NCBI GenBank assembly: GCA_010093485.1
Contig: MU001503.1
Span: 677,790 to 695,433, forward strand
Origin: Karstenula rhodostoma CBS 690.94
Lineage: Eukaryota; Ascomycota; Dothideomycetes; Pleosporales; Didymosphaeriaceae
Direction: 5' to 3'
Length of the DNA stretch: 17,644 nucleotides
Shown: piece by piece, positions 1 through 8,199 of the stretch
Layout: every line of letters begins with the position of its first letter
Numbering within the stretch: position 1 is the stretch's first letter
Made by a program: the position numbers and the translations under genes
The notes under the pieces: model-generated
What the model saw: only the letters and a program-made list of their open reading frames with translations
The model's database searches: none
What the model was told of the DNA's origin: nothing

Positions 1-234
1 AGTATTTAACCTTTCTAATAAAGAGTAAAATAAGATCTTAAACTATCTAAAACTCCTATAATAGTTAAAACTATAGACTAAGATTAATAGCGCTAATTAG
101 AAAATAAGTAATAAAAAGTAACTTACTATTAATTACCCTAGTAGTATTATAGTAGCTCTTATTAATCTAATTAACCTTTTAAGTAAAGTCTCTAAGAATA
201 GAATCTATAATATAATATAGAATCCTTACCTACT

Positions 235-660
235 TTCTAAGAGTATAATTCTAGATAGTATAACTACTATTTACCTTATTAATAATTAGAACTTTCTAGT
301 TACTAGTTCTTTTAAGAAAGCGACTATAGAAGACTAAGTTAAAGTAGGAACTTAAGCTCTACCTATCTTAAGAATAAGAAATTACCTAATTAAGAATATT
401 CTTTATAGTAAGAATAGGAAATAATTAGAGAATCTACTACTTAAAGATATAAAAGTAGTTAAGAACTTTTATATAAATATTATCTTAGAAGCTTAACTTA
501 AAAAAGTTAGTATTTAGTATCTTAGCTTAGATAATACCCTAAGGATTAGAATAATTAAATAAAGTATTATAATAGTAGACCTATAGTATAAGTATAACCT
601 TACTTTTCTTAAATATAAGCCTATATACTCTTATTCTACTATTATAAATATAATTTAATT
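235..660 (+). other. Copia aspartic protease domain (copy 1, decayed)
   Basis: In the gag-pol frame the segment SIILDS followed by I-T-T sits at 242-268, matching the copia protease D-S/T-G/A catalytic turn. The third residue is altered to Ile, explainable by RIP of an Ala or Val codon. The following residues (LINN, then NFLVTSSFKKATIED) fit the retropepsin fold region of fungal copia elements. The enzyme would have cleaved the Gag-Pol polyprotein as a dimer. Confidence 0.72.
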
Positions 661-689
661 ATTTAGACTATTAAGAGAGAATATCTCCT

Positions 690-1660
690 ACTTAGATAGT
701 AAAGAACTATAGTATAAGTAATTAGGACACCTTAGAAAAAAGGCTTTATAAGCTCTGGTTTCTAGTATATATAGTATATTAATTAAAGAAATATAATAAT
801 AAGAATATAAGTATTATATAGTTATATATATAAGTAAGGTAATTTTATAATAACTATATAAGTATTTACTATATCTATTCTACTATATTATATAGAACCT
901 ATTTAATATAGAGTAAGGATAAATACTTAAATTCTAGATTCTTATAATAAAGGAAGAATTTAGCGGGAAGTTCTATAATTTTAATCTATAAGGAAAGACG
1001 CTTTTAGAGATTTTATAATTAATAAAACGCCTATTAACCTTTATAAAGAATAAGTACTAGCTCTAAATTATATAAATCTAGTAGGATAATAATATAGTAA
1101 TACTTCTATAGTAAGGAATATTATAATATAAGGAATAGGTAATTAAAAAAGAAATTATAATTAACCCTTTATTACCTTATATATATAAAACTAATGGTTT
1201 AGTGGAGTAAGCTAGAAAAGAGCTAATTAAATAAATAGTAAAAATAAGGTCTAGTATAAATCTACTAATAAAGCTATAGCTAGAGATTATAGATATAGTA
1301 GTCTAGCTATATAATATAAGCCTAAATATAGTATATAGTTTCTAATTACTAAATAAAGTATTAGATAGCTAGTTTTAATAGTACTTTTAGTACTATAAGC
1401 CTATAATTATATAATATATAATAGTAGATCTCTATCTAGACTAGAGTAGGATTTATACCTATAGATACTAAGTATATCCTCTAATAAAGGATCGCGAAGC
1501 TAGGTATAATAAAAGGGGATTTAAAATAAATCTAAGAGCTTATATTAGATATTTAATAGGCTATTAAACTTTTAATATTTATAGAATATAGGTTCCTATA
1601 CTTAATTAAGTAATTATAACTAGGAATATTATATTTAATAAAATAACCTTCTACTAGGGA
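690..1660 (+). other. Copia pre-integrase and integrase (copy 1, decayed)
   Basis: The HHCC zinc region begins at 713, where a Tyr codon replaces the first His; L-G-H-L keeps the second His at 728-730. A probable C-x2-C pair, now Tyr codons, follows near 800. The DDE residues map to Asn (mutated Asp) at 896-898, Asp in D-N-N at 1085-1087, and Glu in NGLVE at 1205-1207. Spacings are 63 and 40 codons. NGLVEQARKEL matches the copia NGVAERKNRTL block. The C-terminal part ends with a copia-like stretch RNIIFNKITFY near 1630-1660. Confidence 0.88.
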
Positions 1661-2614
1661 GTATATAAAGTTAAGCTCCTAAAGATAAAAGCTTTAAGAA
1701 TTATAGAAAGTATTTATAAGGATAAAGTTAATAATCTAAAAGATATATTTAATATAATTAATCTTACTTCTAGTTTAAATAAGTACGCGAGTACTATAAA
1801 AATTAAGGATACTAAGTAACTATTTAGGGGTAAAGGATTAAAATAGATAGATTCTAAGAATAGCTAGCTAAGGAATTAGGAAGTAATAATACTAACTACT
1901 ATATAAGCTATAGATATAGCTAGTTAGTAGCTAGGAATTTATATAAGCTAAGATTTAAGTATAGGACTTATAACTCTAGATATAATACTATAGCTAGATA
2001 TTATAAGGACTAATTAATATAATTATAAGGATACTAGGAACTACTAGAATTAGAATTTAACTAAAAGAGCTAGTAAACTAGAGCCTTAGAATAATACTTC
2101 CCTAGAGTAGAAGCTTTAAAATCCTACTACTACCTTTTAACCTAGTATAATTAACTCTATACTACTAGATAAAGTAGGAAATCTACTAGTAAGCTAAAGG
2201 TAATAGTATATCTTCCCTATAGTAAATAGGGTAAGTAGATAACTTTAAGAAGAAATACCTAAGATTAACTAACTAATAAGTAGGTATTTACTAATTTAAA
2301 AGTTAAGATAATAAGATATAGATTATAATAATTAGTTAGGGGGTAGATTAAATTTTAGTATATATATACTAATAGTAAATCTATTTTTAAAAGATAGTTT
2401 CTAGATTAACTTTATATATATATTTATACTAGGAGTAGATAAAACCTAGAATAAGTATAAAGGCTATAAGATACTAAATATAGTAGTTATAGTAGCTATA
2501 CTTAAGAAACTAAAACTAGTAATATTACTAGCTTATCTATATAGAAATAAGCTACTATTAAAACTAATACTCTAGAAATATTTACTTTCTTATTCTTTAG
2601 GAAAACTATTTAAG

Positions 2615-3330
2615 TAGGCTACGATTAAAGAGATTACTACCCTATAGTAAAAAGAAACTTAGATAAAACTACCCTAATTATAAGTAATAGAATACTTATT
2701 TCTATTAAAATAGATATTTATATATAAGCTTAATTAAAATAGTTAGTTTAAGAACTATAAAGCTTATATTATAGTTAAAGGGGACCTTTAACTAAAGGAT
2801 ATCCTATACTTAACCTACGCTACTATACTTATAGTAAGGTTATTCTAAGTAATAATAATAATTACTATAGAGTTTAACCTTAAAATTAAATAATATAATA
2901 TTATAGGAGTATTTTTAAATACTATAATTATAGTAGATAATCCTATAACCTATAAACTTCTAGATAGGTTTAAAATACTAGAAATATATATAAGATTAAA
3001 TTAAGTTCTCTATAGTTTAAGAGACTTACTACTTCTCTAGTATAAAGAGTTTTCCCGCTCGCTTAGAATTAAAGGGCTTAAAGCTTTAAAGGAAGAGCCT
3101 TATTTATTCCTTTTTAAAGATTAGAAAATCCTAGTACTATTCTATATAGATAATATACTACTTCTATATTATAATAACTATAGAGAGTAAGCTTAAATAC
3201 TATAGAATAAGGTTATAAATAAATATAAGATTAAAGATAAGGGACTAGTTAAGTAGTTTCTTAGAGTATAAGTAATTAGAGATTAAAATAATTAGATAAT
3301 TACACTTATATATAATATATATATTAATAA
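2615..3330 (+). other. Copia reverse transcriptase domain (copy 1, decayed)
   Basis: The frame reads ATIKEITTL at the start, then KLNQNSQFKNYKA and VKGDLQ (2720-2795), the canonical copia NGxxxRYKARLVxxG block. Next come NQVLYSLRDLLLLQYKEFS near 3000-3050 (copia LYGLKQSPRxWY) and the active-site box LVLFYIDNILLL with YIDN at 3143-3154. The second Asp is AAT, a TGAT to TAAT change typical of RIP. Copies 2 and 3 carry the same mutated box at 7511-7522 and about 14024-14040. Confidence 0.92.
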
Positions 3331-3469
3331 GATTATAAAAAGATTTAAGCTTTATAAAGCTAGTAGCTTCCTACCTACTCCTCTCTTAATTAATAAGCTT
3401 AAAAAGAGTAAAGACAAAGTATCACTATAGTAGATTAAAAATTATTAAAAAAAGGTTAGATTAGTATTA

Positions 3470-4110
3470 TATATAGTAATTATACTATAACTAGATATTA
3501 TATTTACTATATTAAAGCTATCCTTCTTCCTTACTAACCTAAGTATAAAGTATAAAATAGTAGTTAATTAAATAATTCTATACCTCTATAGGACACGCTA
3601 GAAAGTAATTTAATTTAGTAGATATAATAGTCTAGACCTACTTATCTATAGAGATATATCTTTTATAGATAATCTACTAATAAGATAATTATTCTATAAG
3701 TATATTACTCTACTATTTAGTAGCACTATTCTATAGAAGGTAGCTTACTAAAGTATAATTATAATTTTAACTATAGAAGTAGAGCTTCTTACTCTAGAGT
3801 ATATTAGTAAAGAAGTAATAGTTTTAAAGTATTTCTTTACTAAACTTATACTAGACTTAGAATTACTCTAGTAAATCTACTATAATAACTAGTAGATAAT
3901 TAGACTAGTAATTAGAAAAAATAAAAGGATTATTATATACCTTTAATATATTAATATCTAGAATATATAACTATAATAAGAGTATATAAAGGGATTATTT
4001 AAGGTTTTATATCTTAAAATAAGTAAAATACCTATAGATAGTTTAATAAAAGCACTATTAAAATAATAGTTTACTAGATTTATAAAACTACTTAACCTTT
4101 AAAATATAAG
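3470..4110 (+). other. Copia RNase H domain (copy 1, decayed)
   Basis: In the pol frame the segment has LDIIFTILKLSFFLTN (copia RPDIAYAVSxLSxF), ILYLYRTRQKVIQF (LRYLKGT), YRDISFIDN (YxDADWAGD, core catalytic Asp region), then EVELLTLEYISKEVIVLKYF (STAEAEYxAxxxAxxEAxWL) and YYNNQQIIRL (CDNxxAIxL). The end reads IPIDSLIKALLKQQF, matching the copia DxLTKxL terminal motif. Tyr, Ile and Asn replacements are those expected from C to T and G to A change. Confidence 0.9.
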
Positions 4111-4190
4111 TTTTATAATTATAGATATAGAAGAAGTAAAGTAAGTAGAGATTTATTAGATTTAATTATAAAAAGTACTTTTTAACTAGA

Positions 4191-4229
4191 GAATAAAAGA
4201 AAAATAAAGAAAAAATAAAAGAAATTTAT
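4191..4229 (+). repeat. 11-bp variable tandem repeat after pol, copy 1
   Basis: Units of TAAAAGAAAAA follow the end of pol. Copy 1 has two units (the second imperfect), copy 3 has four (12934-12988, complement), and copy 2 about one with an A run (9809-9824). The unit length is not a multiple of three, so sequence beyond it cannot be a fixed in-frame extension of pol. The tract is purine-rich and could also be an internal polypurine tract. Confidence 0.8.
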
Positions 4230-4570
4230 TCTACTTAAATATATTAAATATCTAATTAAAGAGCTTATAAAGCTAAGTATACTATTATACTTTTAATATA
4301 TTAGAGTATCTAGTATACCTATATTTAAAGCTACCCTAACTATAAATAGAAGATTCCTTAGCTTTAAAAAACCTACTATAATTATATAGATACTCCTTAG
4401 GGTAATTAAAGTTAGGCTACTATTAATCTATACTATAATAACTAATACTTAGACCTACCTTATAGAGCTACTATAAAGTATAGCGCTTATAAAGAGTAGG
4501 TATACTATATTTAAAAATATATATAGCCTTTTATAAGCCTACCTCCTAGCTATTTATAGGATAGACCTAC

Positions 4571-4714
4571 TAGAAGGTAAGTAAAGTAGGGATAGAAGTA
4601 GTAAAAGTAGGAATAGAAGTAGGAGGAGTAGAGATAAGAGTAGGGATAGGAATAGGTAGAAATAGAATAGAAGTAGATAAAGTAAAAATAAAAGTAGAAA
4701 GAGTAGAAAAAGAG
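4571..4714 (+). repeat. C-free purine-rich hexamer-like tract, copy 1
   Basis: The 144 bases contain no C and consist of imperfect 6-bp and 12-bp units of the type AGTAGG / AGTAGA / AATAGA. If TA came from CA by RIP, the ancestral unit was about AGCAGR. Read in the three frames it gives Ser-Arg/Lys runs, Gln-rich runs or Val/Gly/Glu-rich runs, so the coding sense is not decided. Copy 2 has the matching tract at 10171-10313 and copy 3 a G-free mirror at 12444-12587. Confidence 0.8.
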
Positions 4715-5171
4715 CTAGTTATTAAATAGGAGTTCTATAAAGGTATAAGAAAGGTTTCTTAATTCTTATTCTAATCCTTTAGTATAGCTTAAATATACTA
4801 CTATAAATAATTAACCTTATAAGCCTATATATAGTTAGTAAAAATTTAAGTAATAAGGAAAATAAAGGAAACTTATACTAGAGTTTAAATTATTATAGAA
4901 TAGGATAAAGTATATTATATATATAGTTAGAAATAGTAGACTATAATAATTAGTAAAACTTAACTAGATAAGTAGAGAATCTAGTTTATATTAATTTATA
5001 TAAGTATATATAATAGTAAAAGTAGTACCTAATCTACTAGTTTATAATATTATAATAAAGGCTATCTAACCTACTATTTAAAATACTTATTAAGTAACTA
5101 AGGTAGCTTATAGACTAAATAGCCCTAATATATTCTTTTTTTATAGCTAAGGGAATATATAATATTATTAG

Positions 5172-5612
5172 AGGAGCTTAGCTAGGAGTATAGAAAGTAG
5201 ACTAAGTAAGAGGGTAACTATAATAAGTTATTTAAGGAGTTATAGTAAATCTTTTAGTAGTAGCTATTTATTTAGCTTTAAATTTCTCTTTTTATTTATA
5301 TACTTTAGTAATACGAGTTTTAGTAGTATTATTAGCTATCTAAAAGGTATAAATAGAGTATTAAAAAGTAAAAGGTAAGAATATACTATAAGATAGGATA
5401 ATAGAGATAAAGAAGAGAAGCTTAAAAGGTATAAAAAATACTTTCTTATTCTACCTACCTTTACTAGTTTATACTATATAATAATTACTTACCTTATTTA
5501 CTATTATTTACTATACCTAGTTATAAGGCTACTACTATTTATAAGTATTATATTAAATACTAGGAGACTTTTACTCTAGCTAATTAGTATCGCGACGCTA
5601 ATAATAGTATAA
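5172..5612 (+). pseudogene. Candidate third ORF before the 3' LTR, copy 1
   Basis: In the frame equal to 0 modulo 3 this 147-codon stretch has only three internal stops (5376, 5394, 5577) before TAA at 5610-5612, which lies 14 bases upstream of the LTR. The other two forward frames of the same bases have about 25 and 21 stops. Copy 3 keeps the same frame and the same three stops (11543-11986, complement) with a 3-bp length difference, which leaves the frame intact; copy 2 has a 1-bp insertion. The translation is Ser/Lys/Arg-rich first, with a hydrophobic stretch of about 29 residues encoded near 5465-5555. RIP inflates Ile, Tyr and Leu, so a membrane segment is only possible. The position resembles that of env-like genes in some copia lineages. 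No homologue recognised; no start can be assigned because ATG is a RIP target. Confidence 0.35.
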
Positions 5613-5626
5613 TATAAGTAAGAAAT

Positions 5627-5925
5627 TATAGTCTAAGCTATATATTTCTAAGGGAAGCTAATCTAAATAATTAAATTCTACTAGTAAATAAATAATAAGT
5701 ACTATTTACCTAGGGGGTATATTAAGAATATAAATAATACTTAGTAATATTAGGGTTTATAGAGCTCTAATTAGCCGCGATAAGGGGTACCTTAACCTAA
5801 GTACTAAACTAATTTAGGATAAGCGTAGTATATAACTAGCCTTTCTAGTAATCTTTTCTTATATAGTAATCTAATTAATTCGCTCCCTAAATAAAGGGAT
5901 ATTTAAGCTTCTTTTCTCTACTATA
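5627..5925 (+). repeat. 3' LTR of copy 1 (299 bp)
   Basis: The segment starts TATAG and ends CTATA, a 5-bp inverted terminus that would read TGTAG...CTACA before RIP, the canonical TG...CA LTR ends. The same segment occurs inverted at 11229-11528 as the 3' LTR of copy 3, sharing both boundaries. A short purine run (AAGTAAGAAA) just upstream could be the polypurine tract, though it is weak. The LTR keeps CC, CT and some CG but no CA or TG. The 5' LTR partner is outside the window. Confidence 0.82.
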
Positions 5926-6708
5926 GAAGTATATAAAGTTAAGCTCCTAAAGATAGAAGCTTTAAGAATTATAAAAAGTATTTATAAAGATAAAATTAAT
6001 AATTTAGAAAATATATTTAATATAATTAATTTTACTTTTAGCTTAAATAAGTATATAAGTACTATAAGAATTAATAATACTAAGTAATTATTTAGAGGTA
6101 AAGGATTAGAATAGATAGATTCTAATAATAGCTAGCTAAGAAATTAGAAAATAATAATACTAACTACTATATAAGCTATAAGTATAGCTAGCTAGTAGCT
6201 AGAAATTTATATAGGCTAAGATTAAAATATAGGACTTATAACCCTAGATATAATACTATAACTAAATATTATAAAGACTAATTAATATAATTATAAGGAT
6301 ATTAAGAGCTACTAGAATTAGAATTTAACTAAAAAAACTAGTAAACTAAAGTTTTAAAATAATACTTCCTTAAAATAGGAGCTTAAAAACCCTACTACTA
6401 TCTCTTAACTTAGTAGAACTAACTCTATACTACTAGATAAAATAGGAAATTTATTAGTAAATTAAAAGTAATAGTATATCTTCCTTATAATAAATAAAGT
6501 AAATAGATAACTTTAAAAAAAGTTACTTAAAATTAATTAACTAATAAATAAATATTTACTAGTTTAAAAGTTAAGATAATAAAATATAGATTATAATAAT
6601 TAGCTAAGAGATAGATTAAATTTTAGTATATATATACTAATAGTAGATCTATTTTTAAAAAATAGTTTCTAGATTAACTTTATATATATATTTATACTAG
6701 GAGTAAAT

Positions 6709-6801
6709 ATTTCGATAGATCTATATAGTACCTATAGATATTTCTTTATTACTAGGTAGTTGCAATGGCAGCTTTACATTAAAAAAAAAAAAAAAAAAAG
6801 T
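6709..6801 (+). mobile_element. Short 5'-truncated poly-A retroposon (insertion A), not RIPed
   Basis: A 72-bp body is followed by a pure run of 19 A (6781-6799). The 7-bp direct repeat AGTAAAT flanks it at 6702-6708 and 6802-6808, and copy 1 shows the uninterrupted site near 2434. The body matches the last 65-72 bases of insertion B, so it is a 5'-truncated copy from the same family. It keeps CA and TG (GTTGCAATGG and ACATT) where insertion B has TA at every such site, so this copy escaped RIP through small size or late arrival. Confidence 0.82.
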
Positions 6802-7901
6802 AGTAAATAAAACCTAGGATAAGTATAAAAGCTATAAAATATTAAATATAATAGTTATAATAGCTATACTTAAGAAACTAAAACTAGTAATATTACTAGC
6901 TTATCTATATAGAAATAAGCTATTAATAGAACTAATATTTTATAAATATTTATTTTTTTATTTTTTAGAAAAGCTATTTAAATAAGCTATAATTAAAAAA
7001 ATTACTACTCTATAATAGAAAGAAACTTAGTTAAAACTACTCTAATTATAAGTAATAAAATATTTACTCCTATTAAAATAAATATTTATATATAAGCTTA
7101 ATTAGAATAGTTAGTTTAAGAACTATAAAACTTATATTATAGTTAAAGGGGACCTTTAACTAAAGAATACCTTATACTTAACTTATACTACTATACTTAT
7201 AGTAAAATTATTCTAAGTAGTAATAGTAATTACTATAAAGTTTAACCTTAAAATTAAATAATATAATATTATAGAAGTATTCCTAAATATTATAATTATA
7301 GTAAATAATCCTATATCCTATAAACTTCTAGATAGGTTTAAGATACTAGAAATATATATTAAATTAAATTAAACTTTTTATAGTTTAAAAGAATTACTAC
7401 TTCTCTAGTATAAAGAGTTTTCCTACTTATTTAGAGCTAAAGGGCTTAAAGCTTTAAAGAAAGAGCCTTATTTATTTCTTTTTAAAGATTAAAAAATCCT
7501 AGTACTATTCTATATAGATAATATACTACTTCTATATTATAATAATTATAGAAAGTAAGCTTAAATATTATAAAATAAGATTATAAATAAATATAAAATT
7601 AAAGATAAGAGACTAGTTAAGTAGTATTTTAGAGTATAAGTAATTAGAGTAGTCTAGATCCTAATCTAGGCCTATAGAACTATATAGTATATTTATAATA
7701 AAAGAGAGCTTTTTATCCTTCTTTAATACTTATTTTATATATTTATAAACTTTTTTAATTATTAGTATAATACTAATTATTATTTAATACTAATTCTTCT
7801 TATCTATACTTACTAATATTCTTAACTTTTACCTATAGCTTATAACTTATAGCTTATAGCTTAGTATATTACTCTATTACTATTACTATTACCTTAATAC
7901 T

Positions 7902-7953
7902 ACCTACCTATTATTACTATTAATATTACCTACCTATTATTATTATTAATATT
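7902..7953 (+). repeat. 26-bp tandem duplication inside insertion B
   Basis: Two adjacent 26-bp units (7902-7927, 7928-7953), rich in ACCT and TTA triplets, differ at one base, C in the first and T in the second. They sit in a pyrimidine-rich part of insertion B that looks non-coding. Confidence 0.85.
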
Positions 7954-8171
7954 ACTTACTACTTCCTTATATATTCTATAAAGCTACTACTACTTACTTT
8001 ATATTTATTAACTATATAGGTTACTCTAACTTAATTATAATTACCTTTACTATAAAGTCTAGCTCCTTTTAACCCTTAAGAACTATTATAATTAGCTTTT
8101 ATTATTTACTAGTAAAGTCTCTATTCTTAGTTAACTATTATAGAGGTAATTCTAGTAAGCCCTAAGTTAAT

Positions 8172-8199
8172 AATATTATATTAGTAATATTATATTAGT
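8172..8199 (+). repeat. 14-bp tandem duplication inside insertion B
   Basis: AATATTATATTAGT occurs twice head to tail at 8172-8185 and 8186-8199 without mismatch. One of the very rare TG dinucleotides of the window directly follows the second unit. Confidence 0.8.

Larger units (their letters stand above)
2..4207 (+). pseudogene. RIP-inactivated copia gag-pol, copy 1
   Basis: One frame (positions equal to 2 modulo 3) carries all copia domains without an indel: gag tail 2-240, protease with LDS at 251-259, pre-integrase His/Cys region 690-800, integrase core to about 1660, linker to 2610, RT 2615-3330, RNase H 3470-4110. Every in-frame stop seen is TAA or TAG, never TGA, as expected when CAA, CAG and TGG are mutated by RIP. 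Catalytic changes also fit RIP: the RT box reads YIDN, where copia has YVDD, and the first integrase Asp reads Asn at 896-898. The TAA at 4205-4207 is the likely true end, because the sequence beyond varies in length between copies by non-multiples of three. No Cys/His knuckle pattern (C, or Y from C) is visible in the gag tail present here. The start lies outside the window. Confidence 0.92.
4208..5626 (+). other. 3' module between pol and LTR, copy 1, function unknown
   Basis: About 1.4 kb separates the end of RNase H from the 3' LTR in all three copies, so it belongs to the element and is not a later insertion. Many copia elements have only a short untranslated stretch here. It contains the 11-bp repeat, a 144-bp C-free tract and, near its end, a frame with few stops (5172-5612). 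No recognised domain was found in any frame. Between 4231 and 4720 the frame equal to 1 modulo 3 has about ten stops in 163 codons, roughly the density of pol, and would include a Ser/Arg/Lys-rich segment, but the evidence is weak. An antisense gene cannot be excluded. Confidence 0.6.
1..5925 (+). mobile_element. Ty1/copia LTR retrotransposon, copy 1 (5' part outside window)
   Basis: The domain order on the + strand is gag end, protease, integrase, reverse transcriptase, RNase H, which is the Ty1/copia (Pseudoviridae) order; in Ty3/gypsy elements integrase follows RNase H. A 1.4-kb non-pol module and a 299-bp 3' LTR follow. The 5' LTR, primer binding site and most of gag lie left of the window. 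The copy is inactivated by RIP, with in-frame TAA/TAG throughout, but it is the least mutated of the three copies. It keeps some CA/TG sites that copy 3 has lost, for example around 1193-1206. Its LTR end abuts copy 2 integrase sequence directly. Confidence 0.93.

Noticed and set aside
4571..4730. An RS-domain splicing-factor-like protein
   Set aside because: The Ser-Arg run is only one of three readings of a hexamer repeat, and other frames give Gln-rich or stop-free Val/Glu-rich runs. No RNA-binding domain is nearby.
5760..5800. Palindrome around GGTACC in the LTR as an operator
   Set aside because: It is short and imperfect, with no independent support; left unannotated.
4189..5925. A 1.7-kb LTR starting after the purine run at 4189-4226
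   Set aside because: No TG-type start fits there, whereas 5627-5925 has matching TATAG/CTATA ends shared with copy 3. Copy 2 also stops exactly at 5626-equivalent. The 5' LTR outside the window would settle it.
4208..5925. Long open frames obtained by reading all TAA/TAG as Gln
   Set aside because: With TGA almost absent after RIP, every frame becomes open under that rule, so it has no value as evidence. Only relative stop counts were used.
7833..7863. CRISPR-like or regulatory repeat (TATAGCTTATA units)
   Set aside because: The units are short, irregular and without spacers inside a retroposon; this is simple low-complexity repetition.
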